Positions 34,104-43,110 of a stretch of 64,000 nucleotides of DNA are shown here, piece by piece. The DNA lies in contig DATGGU010000095.1 in assembly GCA_035308365.1 (NCBI GenBank), forward strand, positions 1 to 64,000. Direction: 5' to 3'. The notes beneath the pieces are model-generated. The model did not search any database. It was not told the origin of the DNA and was given only the letters and a program-made list of their open reading frames with translations. Position 1 is the stretch's first letter; each line of letters starts with the position of its first letter. The stretch is from PALSA-505 sp035308365. GTDB lineage: Bacteria; Actinomycetota; Actinomycetes; Streptosporangiales; Streptosporangiaceae. The translations under genes were made by a program, and so were the position numbers.

Positions 34104-35285
34104 ATGGGTGTAGGTGGCCGGGCCGGCCGGCTTGCCGGGCTCACCATGATCAGCGTTCTTTCAGTCGCGGGCAACGCCTGCAACCCGGCCTGGGCCAACG
34201 GTGCGCCGTCAGCGTCATCGGTCACCGGATGGGTGATCGATGATCAGCCAACGGCGCCGAACTTCACTCCGCCCGGCAATCTGCAGTACAACAGCACCGG
34301 GCAGGCCAACACCATCCAGCGCACCGGGACCGGCGCCTACACCATCGAGTTCCCCGGCCTCCAGTTTCATGGCGGTTCGGTATCGGTGACCCCCACCGGC
34401 CAGGCCGCGGCCGTCTGCGAAGTCGTCACCTGGGTCAAGACACTGACCGGCCAGCAGGTGCAGGTCGCCTGTTTCGGCTCAACCGGGTCACCGGCCGATT
34501 CGAGGTTCGCCGCCGCCTACACCGGCATGCCCGGCACCACTTCGCCAACGGGAACGGTGGCGTACGTCAAGATCGACACGCCCACGGCCAAGGAGCACTT
34601 CCCTGACCAGGACGACTGGTACGCCACATTCACCAGCACTGGCCCGGCCGTGACTCACGTGGGCACCGGCCGCTACCGCATCCTGTTCCCCGGCCTCGAT
34701 CTCCATGGCGGCACCGTCGCCGTTACCGCATGGGGCAGCAACGCCGTCACCTGCCGCATCATCAAGTGGAGCGGAACCTCACAAGGCGAAGTCTTCAATA
34801 TCGCCTGCACCGGCCCCGGCGGGACGCCACGGGACACCAAATCCGACATCAGCTTCTCCCAGGGAAACGACTATCTGGGCATCAACAACACCCAAGAGGG
34901 GTACGCCTTCGCTGACCGGAGCAAGGCCTCGTCGTACACTCCCCCGCCGGCCTACACCGAGGACAAGGTCCGCACCGGAACTCCACAAGTAACGATTACC
35001 AGGCAGGGTGTGGGCAGATACCGGGCCGATTTCGCCGCAGCCGCCGATCCCGGCGGATACGCACAGGTCACCGCCCAGGGCTCCACCACCAACGTATGCC
35101 AGGCAGCCACCTGGGGGCAGTCGGGTACCGGCGAGCTCGTGAACGTCAAATGCCGGACCACCGCTGGTGCCCCAGCCGACACCAAGTTCACCATCCAGTT
35201 CGTTGGCACGCCGTATCCGGCAGCGATCGGGGTACCTGCGCAGGCTGCGGTGCGCCGGGTGTTTGGATGTATGCATGACACCTGA
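34104..35285 (+). CDS. exported protein with three ~100-residue repeats
   Basis: About 393 residues from ATG 34104. An initial hydrophobic stretch (GRAGRLAGLTMISVLSVAGN) ending near AWANG is a signal peptide. Three similar units follow, each with a GTGAYTIEFPGLQFHGGSV-like strand pair, then a Cys-containing strand (AVCEVVTW, VTCRIIKW, NVCQAATW) and a second Cys (QVACFG, NIACTG, NVKCRT), ending in a hydrophobic strand. Each unit probably has one disulphide. The architecture suggests a cell-surface adhesive or structural protein; the family is unknown to me. The last 11 bases overlap the next gene's start. Confidence 0.7.
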   Translation: MGVGGRAGRLAGLTMISVLSVAGNACNPAWANGAPSASSVTGWVIDDQPTAPNFTPPGNLQYNSTGQANTIQRTGTGAYTIEFPGLQFHGGSVSVTPTGQAAAVCEVVTWVKTLTGQQVQVACFGSTGSPADSRFAAAYTGMPGTTSPTGTVAYVKIDTPTAKEHFPDQDDWYATFTSTGPAVTHVGTGRYRILFPGLDLHGGTVAVTAWGSNAVTCRIIKWSGTSQGEVFNIACTGPGGTPRDTKSDISFSQGNDYLGINNTQEGYAFADRSKASSYTPPPAYTEDKVRTGTPQVTITRQGVGRYRADFAAAADPGGYAQVTAQGSTTNVCQAATWGQSGTGELVNVKCRTTAGAPADTKFTIQFVGTPYPAAIGVPAQAAVRRVFGCMHDT

Positions 35286-35733
35286 CCAGACGCCGCGCGT
35301 GGTCAGCGCCAGCCGCGAGATCGCGGCCGAGCCAGGCCGGATCTTCGAGCTGATCGCCGATCCGGCGCAGCAGCCCCGCTGGGACGGCAACGCCAACCTG
35401 GCCTGGGCGCCGGCCGGGCAGCGCGTCCACCGCAGCGGTGATGTGTTCAGCATGACGCTCACCGTGGATGGCAGCGTCCGGGAGAACCACGTGACCGAGT
35501 TCGAAGAGGGCCGCCGGATCGCCTGGATGCCCGCCGAGGTGGGAAAGCCCCGGCCCGGGCACCTGTGGCGCTGGGAACTCGCGCCGGCCGGGCCGTCCCG
35601 CACCCGGGTCACCTGCACCTACGACTGGACCCGGCTGACCGATGAGAACCGTTTCGCGCGAGCCCGGGCGACCACACCCGACCGCCTGCAGGCCTCACTG
35701 GACCGGCTCGCAGCCCTGGCTGAGGGAACCTGA
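35275..35733 (+). CDS. SRPBCC-family protein
   Basis: 152 residues starting at ATG 35275 (TPDQTPRVVSASREIAAEPG). The SRPBCC fold is marked by IFELIADPAQQPRWDGNANL, the central strands with RENHVTEFEEGRRIAWMPAE, and the WRWELAPAG.SRTRVTCTYDW strand pair before a C-terminal helix. It may bind a hydrophobic ligand or act as a cyclase/dehydrase. Its start overlaps the preceding secreted-protein gene by 11 bp, implying coupling despite the different cell location. Confidence 0.85.
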   Translation: MTPDQTPRVVSASREIAAEPGRIFELIADPAQQPRWDGNANLAWAPAGQRVHRSGDVFSMTLTVDGSVRENHVTEFEEGRRIAWMPAEVGKPRPGHLWRWELAPAGPSRTRVTCTYDWTRLTDENRFARARATTPDRLQASLDRLAALAEGT

Positions 35734-35945
35734 CCGGCCGGGCCGAGATGTGCCGCTGGTATGGCCGGATAGCCGCGACCGTGCACACGCGATCGTCGGC
35801 CCGCCCATGGAGCCGGTCAATGGCCGGCCCCGGCCCGAGCCGGCTGACGTGGTGCTTCCGGGTTGACCCGGCCGAAAGTTACATCACCGGGCACCAGACC
35901 CTGGCAATGTGACGCCGACCGGGTTGGCGAGGGCCAGAGTCTGTT

Positions 35946-37421
35946 TCACCCGGGAGTGCCGGCGGCCGGCTTCCGGCGGACGGCCGGGACCAGCACCGCC
36001 GCGATCGCCACTGACGCCGCGGCGCAGACCGCGCCGACGGTGAAGGCATGGGTGAAGTCGTGGCTGGCCAGGTGCGTCGCGACCAGGCCGGCTCCGGCGG
36101 CGCTGGATAGAACGGCGACACCGGCCGCACCGCCGAGTTCGTGGAAGGTGTTGACCAGCGCTGACCGCAGGCCCGCCTCGGTGGGGGCGACGTCGGTGAG
36201 CGAGGCGGTGAAGGCGGTGACGAACGTCGCCCCGATACCGAGCGCGGCAATGCTCAGCCCGGTCACCATTGTGGCGGGCTGGGGCCAGTTGGCAGCGATG
36301 GCGTATCCGGCGGCTGCGAGGGCGAGGCCGGTGACCGCGACGGCCCTGGTGTTGACGCGGGCCAGCACCCGGCTGCCGGCCTGCGCTCCGGCGATGATCG
36401 CCAGGGCGGTCGGCAGGAAGGCCAGGCCTACGTGCACGGCGCTGTAGTGGTGTGCACGCTGCAGCGCGAAGGAGGCCACGAAGAAGCCGCCGACCAGCAG
36501 CCCGGTAGCGGCCAGCATCAGGAAGCTGCCGGCCAGGACGGCCCGCTGACCGAGCAGGCCCACGGTGAGCAGCGGACGCCGGGCCCGGCGCTCAACCATC
36601 GCGAAGAAAGCCCAGATCACGGCGGCCAGCACGAGCGGCAGCACGGTGGAGGCGGCTGCCCAGCCGTGGCTGCCGGCATTGATCAGGCCGTAGATGGCCG
36701 CACCGGTTCCCGCGGTGACCAGCACCCCACCAGGGATATCGAGAGCGCGCTCCGCCACGCTGGGCTGCTGCCGGGCCGGCACGGCCAGCGGTATCACGGT
36801 GAGCAGGGCAATGCCGATCGGCACGTTGATCGCGAACACCCACCGCCAGCCCGCGCCGGAGGTGAGCACGCCACCGAGGATGACGCCCAGGGCCGATCCG
36901 GCGCCGGCCAGCGCCGACCACACACCCAGCGCCTTGCCGCGGCCGGCGCCGGGGAACAGCGTCATGACGGTGGCCAGGGCGGCGGGCGACATCAGCGCCG
37001 CGCTGAGGCCCTGCAATGCACGCCCGGCGAGCAGCATTGCGGCGTCCTGCGAGAGTGCGCACAGCAAAGATGACGCGGTGAACATGGCCAGCCCGGCCAG
37101 GGTCAGCCGCCGGGAGCCGAACAGGTCGGCGATCCGCCCGCCCAGCAGCATCAGGCCGCCGAAGAACAGGGTGTAGCTGGTCATCACCCACGGCAGTTCG
37201 CCGCGCTGCAGGTGCAGGGCCGCGCCGATGTCCGGCAGCGCCACATTCACCACCGTGACATCCAGGACCAGCATCAGCTGTGCGGATGCGACCAGGGCCA
37301 GGGCCACCCAGGGCGACGGGCCGGACCGGGTAGCTGGCGGGTGTGGGGCACGCGGCCCGGCTGCGGTCATCGCAACCGATCCCCGTCTCCGGATTCTGGA
37401 TCTGCGGTCCAGGTCCTGCAT
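35946..37421 (-). CDS. MFS drug exporter (DHA2, 14-helix type)
   Basis: 491 residues with fourteen hydrophobic helices. Family motifs: ASAQLMLVLDVTVVNVALPD (motif D1, helix 1), the motif A-like loop GGRIADLFGSRRLT (about 94-107), and motif C GAGSALGVILGGVLT in helix 5. These define proton-driven DHA2 exporters such as EmrB/QacA. ATG 37421 has GAGAAGGAG nine bases upstream. The divergent TetR gene 107 bp away and the intervening palindrome give a classic repressor-controlled efflux pump. Confidence 0.9.
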   Translation of the reverse strand: MQDLDRRSRIRRRGSVAMTAAGPRAPHPPATRSGPSPWVALALVASAQLMLVLDVTVVNVALPDIGAALHLQRGELPWVMTSYTLFFGGLMLLGGRIADLFGSRRLTLAGLAMFTASSLLCALSQDAAMLLAGRALQGLSAALMSPAALATVMTLFPGAGRGKALGVWSALAGAGSALGVILGGVLTSGAGWRWVFAINVPIGIALLTVIPLAVPARQQPSVAERALDIPGGVLVTAGTGAAIYGLINAGSHGWAAASTVLPLVLAAVIWAFFAMVERRARRPLLTVGLLGQRAVLAGSFLMLAATGLLVGGFFVASFALQRAHHYSAVHVGLAFLPTALAIIAGAQAGSRVLARVNTRAVAVTGLALAAAGYAIAANWPQPATMVTGLSIAALGIGATFVTAFTASLTDVAPTEAGLRSALVNTFHELGGAAGVAVLSSAAGAGLVATHLASHDFTHAFTVGAVCAAASVAIAAVLVPAVRRKPAAGTPG

Positions 37422-37466
37422 GACGATCTCCTTCTCGGGCCGGATCTGAGCTAACGTGTACAGGCA

Positions 37467-37500
37467 TGTACGAGTTACGGCTCACAGGCTAACTCGTACA
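37467..37500. promoter_or_regulatory. operator region of the MFS/TetR divergent pair
   Basis: TGTACGAGTTA (37467-37477) and TAACTCGTACA (37490-37500) are perfect 11-bp inverted arms 12 bp apart. Each carries the half-site TGTACGAG; a further GTGTAC lies at 37456-37461. The block sits in the middle of the 107-bp divergent promoter region, where the TetR protein encoded at 37529 should bind. Confidence 0.7.
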
Positions 37501-37528
37501 CTGGTGTTCGGGAAAGGGGATTTCCGGG

Positions 37529-38140
37529 ATGTCTTCCAGCGGTGCCCGCGCGGCGGCCCCGCGGGCGCAGCGGGCCGATGCGCGCCGCAACATCGCCGCG
37601 ATCCTGGACGCGGCCACAGACTGCCTAGCGCGCGACCCAGAAATGAGCATCGCCGATATCGCGGCGGCAGCGGGGGTCGGGCGCATCACGCTCTACGGGC
37701 ACTTCAAAACCCGCGCCGAACTCGTGGACGCCGTGATGGCCCGGACCATCGAGCACGCCGACGCGGTCCTCGACGCCACCGACACCGGCGGCGACCCCGC
37801 CGACGCGCTCGCCCGGCTGGTCGCCGCCTCCTGGCAGATCGTCCACCAGTTCCGCAACATCCTGCTGGCCGCACAGCGGGAACTCCCCGCCGAGCGCATC
37901 CGGGGCGTCCATGACCCACTCCTGCGCCGGGTGCATTCCCTCATCGAGCGAGGACAGCGCGCCGGGACTTTCCGTACCGACCTGCCGGAACAATGGCTGA
38001 TCACCACTGCGTTCAGCCTCATGCATGCCGCGGCCGAAGACGCCACGGCCGGCCGCCTCCAGGCTGACGACGCCGCCCGGCTGATCACCGCCACCCTGCT
38101 CGCAGCCTTCACCCCACCCGTAGAAAGCCGCCAGCCCTGA
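37529..38140 (+). CDS. TetR-family repressor of the adjacent MFS exporter
   Basis: 203 residues. After a basic N-terminal arm (PRAQRADARRNI), residues 18-68 are the HTH (AATDCLARDPEMSIADIAAA, AGVGRITLYGHFKTRAELV). A helical ligand-binding domain follows (LVAASWQIVHQFRNILLAAQ, EQWLITTAFSLMHAAAEDA). It is divergent from the DHA2 exporter, with a large inverted repeat between them. It probably derepresses the pump when a toxic compound binds. Confidence 0.9.
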   Translation: MSSSGARAAAPRAQRADARRNIAAILDAATDCLARDPEMSIADIAAAAGVGRITLYGHFKTRAELVDAVMARTIEHADAVLDATDTGGDPADALARLVAASWQIVHQFRNILLAAQRELPAERIRGVHDPLLRRVHSLIERGQRAGTFRTDLPEQWLITTAFSLMHAAAEDATAGRLQADDAARLITATLLAAFTPPVESRQP

Positions 38141-38408
38141 CCGGCGCCGTCCGCTTTTTTACGGCCGAAGAAGCCCCCGTCACCAGCCTCGCCCACCCGC
38201 CTCCGGGGATCTGCCTCCTCCCATCCATCCGGTGTCACATTGTGCCTGGCTGGGGTGTCAATGAGGGGAGCGGAACCCGGGACCGCCGCTGGTCACCGTC
38301 AGGCAGTCCACCCTGGCCACCGATCTCACTCATAGTGATGAACCACTTACAAGGACGTTGCCGTTATACGGGCGGCCCCGCCAGCCCCAAACTGTCCAGG
38401 GAGTAATC

Positions 38409-39161
38409 GTGAGAAGTTTCAAGATGATGGCCGCACTGGCTGCAGCGGTGGCCATGACGGCGGCGGGCACGGCTACCGCCGCCGCGGCGGGTGGCCAGGA
38501 GAGCACCCTTGAGGCCGCCTTCCTGGCGATCGTCGACCCGGCGCCGCCGAGCACCATCGTGGCCCGGTTCACCGTCCCGGCCGTGAACTGCACCAGCACT
38601 TCAGGAATCGAGGACGCGACCGCCCAGGTGGGGGCGCTGCCCGGGGCCGGCCGGGATCGCCACGCGGATGCCGGCACCGGCTCGGGTGCCATGGCCATCC
38701 CAGGCTCTGTGACCGCGCGCGCGGACGTCATGGGGAGCTGCGCCGGGGGTTCGGCCCTCTACCAGGCGCAGGCCCTCGGGGCACCGCTGGCCATGACCGT
38801 CAGCCCGGGCGACAAGGTGCTGCTGACGGCATCCTTCGACCCGGGCACCCAACGGCGGACGGGCACCGTCGATGACCTCACCACCGGGGTGACCCTCACC
38901 CGGTCACACCTGGACAAGGGTGCGTTCGCCCCGTTCTCGGACTTCGCTGGCGTCCAGCGCGTCCGGCGGGATCCGATCCCCGGCTTCGGCACCATTCGCT
39001 GGTCCGGCGTGCGGATCAACGGCGCTCCCGTCGGCACCGCCCAGGCGCTGTTCGGCTTCAGCCTGATAGCCAGCATTGCCCACCCCCGGGTACTGATCAG
39101 GACATCGCCGTTGTCCAAGGCCGGGGATGCCTACACCAACACCTGGGTCGCAGGCAGCTAA
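38409..39161 (+). CDS. exported protein resembling the G1-type (eqolisin-like) beta-sandwich
   Basis: About 250 residues from GTG 38409 (GGGAG seven bases upstream). Residues 1-26 are a signal peptide. The mature domain runs FTVPAVNCTSTSGIEDATAQ, SALYQAQALG, LAMTVSPGDKVLLTASFDPG and TVDDLTTGVTLTRS, followed by PGFGTIRWSGVRINGAPVG. The SPGD strand and the TTGVT strand order recall glutamic-peptidase G1-like domains found in secreted actinobacterial proteins, but I do not see the full Gln/Glu catalytic pair, so a non-enzymatic role is possible. Confidence 0.6.
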   Translation: MRSFKMMAALAAAVAMTAAGTATAAAAGGQESTLEAAFLAIVDPAPPSTIVARFTVPAVNCTSTSGIEDATAQVGALPGAGRDRHADAGTGSGAMAIPGSVTARADVMGSCAGGSALYQAQALGAPLAMTVSPGDKVLLTASFDPGTQRRTGTVDDLTTGVTLTRSHLDKGAFAPFSDFAGVQRVRRDPIPGFGTIRWSGVRINGAPVGTAQALFGFSLIASIAHPRVLIRTSPLSKAGDAYTNTWVAGS

Positions 39162-39223
39162 GCACCGCCAGGCGCTTCATGACAGGTTTCGACGCCGTTG
39201 TCCTGGGCGTTGTCCTTGGTGGT

Positions 39224-39261
39224 CAGCCGGATCGGCCGAGGCGGGGCGGCCGATCCGGCTG
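39224..39261. terminator. hairpin terminator between convergent genes
   Basis: CAGCCGGATCGGCCG (39224-39238) and its perfect complement (39247-39261) around an 8-base loop, six bases before the stop of the leftward discoidin gene and 63 bases after the stop of the rightward secreted protein. Confidence 0.75.
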
Positions 39262-39267
39262 CGCCGG

Positions 39268-41598
39268 TTACGGGTAGGTGACGACGTCGCTTGGGCCGCC
39301 GAAGCTGGAGTTCACGGCCTTGCCGGTGCCGTTGATGACCGATTGGATGCCGCCGGAGCCGTTGAGGAACACGGTCAGGATGTCGTTGAACCGGACGCCG
39401 GAGGTATCAGGCGACTGGAAGGCCATGGCGTTCTCGATGGCCACCCCCTGATTGAAATAGGAGTAGCTGCCCATGCCATAGCCGGTGAACGAGGTCACGC
39501 TGGCCGGGACGTAGAAGGCCGGGTAACCGTCCTGGGTGGCGCTGGACATCCAGACCGGCTGGCTGGGTACCTCGTACGGGTTCTCGTTCTGGAAGAACAG
39601 GTCGGTGCCGCCCTGGCCGTTCCAGATCGTCTCGTACTGCTGGAAGTGCTCGACGGCCAGGCCGTTGGCGGTGACGTTGTTCCCGTTGACCGCCAGCCCG
39701 GTCGCCGAAGGATCGCCGGACCAGGTGCCGGCGCCCGCGCCGTGGTCGGCCCGCCAGATCCAGACATCGTCGATGATCGAATTGTTGCTGTTGTCCACGA
39801 AGGCGGTGGCCGCCGAGCCTGCTTCGGCGCCACCGACCCGGAAGAACACGTCATCCATGCTGTCCGGGTTCGAGGCGTTGTTCGCCGTCGACCCCTCAAC
39901 GCCGACTTGCAGCAGGGCCGAGGACTGGGTGGGCCCGGCGTCGAAGATGAGACCGGAAATGCTGACGCCGGGCACACCGGCCACGTTCATCGTGATGTTG
40001 CCAGCGGTAGGGATCAGCGTGGCGAAGCCGAGGCCGACGATCTTGGTGTTCGGGTTGGTGACGTTGATCGTCTGGTTGTACTGGTAGACACCCGGGGTGA
40101 ACAGCAGGTTGTCGCCGGCCCCGAGCGCCGCGTTGATCTGCGCAACGGTGCTGGACGAGTTGACCACGTAGAAGGTGTTCAGCGACAGCGAGGTGCCCGG
40201 CGTGTTCCCGTTGGCCCAGGCCGGGCCGCGCGAATTGGTTTGCGGCGAGGGAACGAACACGTTGTAGCCGCCTGAGGAATTGACATACAGGTAAGGCTCT
40301 TCCTGGGTCACCGGGCAGTTGGCCAGCGTCGTGTAGGGCGGGGGGCCGCCGCTGTCGCCGGAGTTGGACGCGAAGCTCTGCGGCGGGGCGCCGGGATCGC
40401 CGCAGAACACCTGGTTCCAGACCCCGTTGCTCCAGCTGTCGATGTTGCTGTTACGGGTGAAGAACTGCTGCTGCGAGCCGTTGGTTACCTTGCCGCCATT
40501 GAACGCGGAGTCGGCGATGAACCCGCCGCTGGCCCAGTCCGGGCTGCCGTCGCAGTAGTCCATCAGCGTCAGGTTGCCGTTGATATCGACCCGGCGCAGC
40601 GGGGCGCCCTGCGAGACGGCCCACACGTCTGTGCCGCTGAAGCAGCCGGTCATGCCGGTGACGTTGATCGTCAGGTTGGAGATCGACCGCCAGAAGTTGG
40701 TGGTTGCGTAGCACTGCGACTGGTTGCCGTTCGTGCACTGGTTATAGGAGTTGATCGCGCCGTTGATCACCACCTGACTGGGATTGTGGCCCAGGCCCGC
40801 GACGCTCTCGTAGTAGCCGACGGTGAACACCAGCGGGTTGGATGACGACCCGTAGGTGCCGGGCTGGAACAGGATCTCGTACCGCTGCGAGCCAAACTGG
40901 TTCGGTACCTGGGCGCTGGAGATCGAGTTCAGCGTGGACAGGATCGAGCTCACCGGCATGCCGGGGTTGAACACATACACGCTGGGACCGAGGCTGCCGC
41001 CGGTGGGGGGCGGCGGCGCTGAGCCGGTGGACTGGTTCTCGTTGTAGGCCGTGAAGTTGGTCATGGACCACCAGTTGGTGGCGGACGATGCCGTCAGCAG
41101 GATGCGGATGTACTGCGCGGACTGCTGCGAGAACGTGGCGGTCTCCGGGGACGAGGAACCGGACGCGAAGTAGACCGGGGTGAACTTCACGCCGTCGTTG
41201 GAGACCTCCACGTCGAAGCCCCGGGCGTAGTCACCGGTATTGCCGCCGGAGTCCAGCTCGACCTGGTTGAAGGTCTGGACCGAGCCCATGTTGACCTGCC
41301 ACCACATGCCCGGGGCCTGGTCGGCATCGGAGCTGAACCGGGCGCCGGTGTTACCGCTGATCGCGTTCTGGGGTGAGTCACCCGGCGAGGAATTCGTGTT
41401 CGAGCTGGCCGTCCAGCCGGACTCGCTGAGCTGCGTCTCGGTCTGCGCTCTCACCGTGTGCGCTGGCGCGGTCCGCGCCGAGGCCGCCGCGGGCTGGCCG
41501 AGGCCCGGTGCGGCAAGCAGGAGGCCGCCGAGGGTGACTGCGGCGACCAGGATATGGCTGGCCCGGTGGGGGCCGCGCAGGCCGGCGAGGATGGCCAT
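39268..41598 (-). CDS. secreted discoidin (F5/8 type C) plus beta-helix protein
   Basis: 776 residues. A signal peptide occupies about residues 1-40. A coagulation-factor 5/8 type C (CBM32-like) carbohydrate-binding domain covers about 50-185 (GWTASSNTNSSPGDSPQNAI, WWQVNMGSVQTFNQVELDSG, SAQYIRILLTASSATNWWSM). A PPPPTGG linker is followed by a long region with right-handed beta-helix character, e.g. NLLFTPGVYQYNQTINVTNP, NTKIVGLGFATLIPTAGN and VNGNNVTANGLAVEHFQQYE. It resembles GH55/pectate-lyase-like proteins, some of which carry misleading 'adenylyl cyclase' labels in databases. It is likely a polysaccharide-acting or -binding enzyme. The ROK regulator upstream may control it. Confidence 0.75.
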   Translation of the reverse strand: MAILAGLRGPHRASHILVAAVTLGGLLLAAPGLGQPAAASARTAPAHTVRAQTETQLSESGWTASSNTNSSPGDSPQNAISGNTGARFSSDADQAPGMWWQVNMGSVQTFNQVELDSGGNTGDYARGFDVEVSNDGVKFTPVYFASGSSSPETATFSQQSAQYIRILLTASSATNWWSMTNFTAYNENQSTGSAPPPPTGGSLGPSVYVFNPGMPVSSILSTLNSISSAQVPNQFGSQRYEILFQPGTYGSSSNPLVFTVGYYESVAGLGHNPSQVVINGAINSYNQCTNGNQSQCYATTNFWRSISNLTINVTGMTGCFSGTDVWAVSQGAPLRRVDINGNLTLMDYCDGSPDWASGGFIADSAFNGGKVTNGSQQQFFTRNSNIDSWSNGVWNQVFCGDPGAPPQSFASNSGDSGGPPPYTTLANCPVTQEEPYLYVNSSGGYNVFVPSPQTNSRGPAWANGNTPGTSLSLNTFYVVNSSSTVAQINAALGAGDNLLFTPGVYQYNQTINVTNPNTKIVGLGFATLIPTAGNITMNVAGVPGVSISGLIFDAGPTQSSALLQVGVEGSTANNASNPDSMDDVFFRVGGAEAGSAATAFVDNSNNSIIDDVWIWRADHGAGAGTWSGDPSATGLAVNGNNVTANGLAVEHFQQYETIWNGQGGTDLFFQNENPYEVPSQPVWMSSATQDGYPAFYVPASVTSFTGYGMGSYSYFNQGVAIENAMAFQSPDTSGVRFNDILTVFLNGSGGIQSVINGTGKAVNSSFGGPSDVVTYP

Positions 41599-41701
41599 GG
41601 CTTCCTCCTACGAGTTAAACTAAAGCCTGAACTAACCTGTGTGTAACTCGGTGACGTGGCAGTGACAAGCCGTCACGAGTGACAGTGTTATGTAACCCCT
41701 T

Positions 41702-41825
41702 ACATATGGCTGATCAGCCCGTACCAACGCCGGGGTTCCTGTCTGCGGGCGCTTCTTCCGTTCACATATGGCTGATCAGCCCGTGCCAATGCCAGGGTTT
41801 CCTGCCTGCGGGGCGCTTCTTCATT
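41702..41825. repeat. two tandem 62-bp direct repeats with palindromic core
   Basis: Copy 1 (41702-41763) and copy 2 (41764-41825) share ACATATGGCTGATCAGCCCG exactly, and most of the rest. Each contains the perfect palindrome GGCTGATCAGCC (41708-41719 and 41770-41781). They lie in the 297-bp interval upstream of the discoidin gene and downstream of the ROK regulator, where an operator for that regulator would be expected. Confidence 0.8.
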
Positions 41826-41895
41826 GAGCGTTTCGGGTGGGTGCGGCAAGTGGGTCAGCCCGCCGCCAGGGCTGCATGCCCGTCCGGTGGCCGGG

Positions 41896-43110
41896 TCAGC
41901 CTGCCGCGCGGTGCCCTGCGGCGGGCATCGGGTTGCTCAGTGTGCCGCTGAGGAAGCGCTCCATCGGGAGGGTTGCGGCGCCGAGGGCGACCGCGTCCGG
42001 GCCGAGCTGGCCGAGTTCCATGGTGGTCTGGGCGAACCGGTGGGTGAGGGAATGCTGGCGGGCCGCCTCGCGGATGTCAGGGAGCAGCCGCTCGCCGAGC
42101 AGCAGCCCGGCCCAGCCGCCAAGGATGACGCGCTCCGGGCCGAACAGGTTGATCAGCCCGGCGATACCGGCGCCCAGATACGCCGCGGTCTCCCGGAGCG
42201 TCTCGACCGCCCGGGCGGAGGTGGAGGCGATCAGGGCGGCCAGCGCGGATTCCTCGTCCGGGCCGGGCAGTGGCTGCCCGTAGCGGTCCAGGATCGCCTC
42301 GGCGCCGACGTAGGCCTCCAGGCAGCCGCGCGCTCCGCAGCGGCAGGCCCGGCCGCCTAGCTGGATCACGGTATGACCCCACTCGGCCGCCACCGAGCTG
42401 CCGCCCTGGCCGGGTGACCCGCTGGTGATGATGCTGGCTCCCAGGCCCGAGCCGATCAGGCAGACCACGGCCTGCCGGGCGCCGCGCCCGGCGCCGAACC
42501 ACAGCTCGGCCTGGCCCATGGTCTTGGCACCGTTGTCGATGTACAGCGGGAAGCCGGCGGCCGGCCGGAGCAGGCGTCCTAGCGGGACGGCGTCCCAGCC
42601 GTAGGTCTGGCCGTGTACCAGCACCTCGTCGCCCTGCTCCACGACGCCCGGCACCCCGACGCCGACGCCGAGCACGGCGGAGGGGCCGGCGCCGCCGCCG
42701 GCCAGCACGCTGGCCAGGCCGGCCGAGATCCGGTCGACCACCACGCCGACACCGTGGGCGCGGGGATCCAGGGGATAGTCTGCCCTGGCCAGGACTGCCA
42801 TGGTCGCGTCGAACATCTCGACCCGGACCCGCGTCTCGCCGACATCGACCCCGATCACATATCCATAGCCGGGGTTCATCCGCAGCAGCACCCGGGGCCG
42901 CCCGCCGTCGGAGTCGGCCGAGCCTGCCTCGGTCACGATGCCGTCGCTGATCAGTTCGCGGATGACGTTGCTGACCGAAGCCGCGCTCAGGCCGGTCGCC
43001 GCCCCGAGATCCTGGCGGCTGCACGGCTGGCCGCAGAACAGGGACCACAGGAGGACCGCCCGGTTGTCCCGGCGCAGATCCCGCACCGTCCAGCGCTTCC
43101 GCTCCGCCAC
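41896..43110 (-). CDS. ROK-family transcriptional regulator
   Basis: 404 residues. Residues 8-75 are a winged helix (LLWSLFCGQPCSRQDLGAAT, GLSAASVSNVIRELISDGIV). The sugar-kinase-like ROK domain follows: GYVIGVDVGETRVRVEMFDA (about 81-100), the ExGH motif AAEWGHTVI and the zinc motif CRCGARGCLEAYVG (about 258-271). NagC/XylR-type ROK proteins sense a sugar or sugar phosphate and repress glycan genes. The flanking discoidin/beta-helix gene downstream on the same strand is the nearest candidate target. Confidence 0.9.
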   Translation of the reverse strand: MAERKRWTVRDLRRDNRAVLLWSLFCGQPCSRQDLGAATGLSAASVSNVIRELISDGIVTEAGSADSDGGRPRVLLRMNPGYGYVIGVDVGETRVRVEMFDATMAVLARADYPLDPRAHGVGVVVDRISAGLASVLAGGGAGPSAVLGVGVGVPGVVEQGDEVLVHGQTYGWDAVPLGRLLRPAAGFPLYIDNGAKTMGQAELWFGAGRGARQAVVCLIGSGLGASIITSGSPGQGGSSVAAEWGHTVIQLGGRACRCGARGCLEAYVGAEAILDRYGQPLPGPDEESALAALIASTSARAVETLRETAAYLGAGIAGLINLFGPERVILGGWAGLLLGERLLPDIREAARQHSLTHRFAQTTMELGQLGPDAVALGAATLPMERFLSGTLSNPMPAAGHRAAG

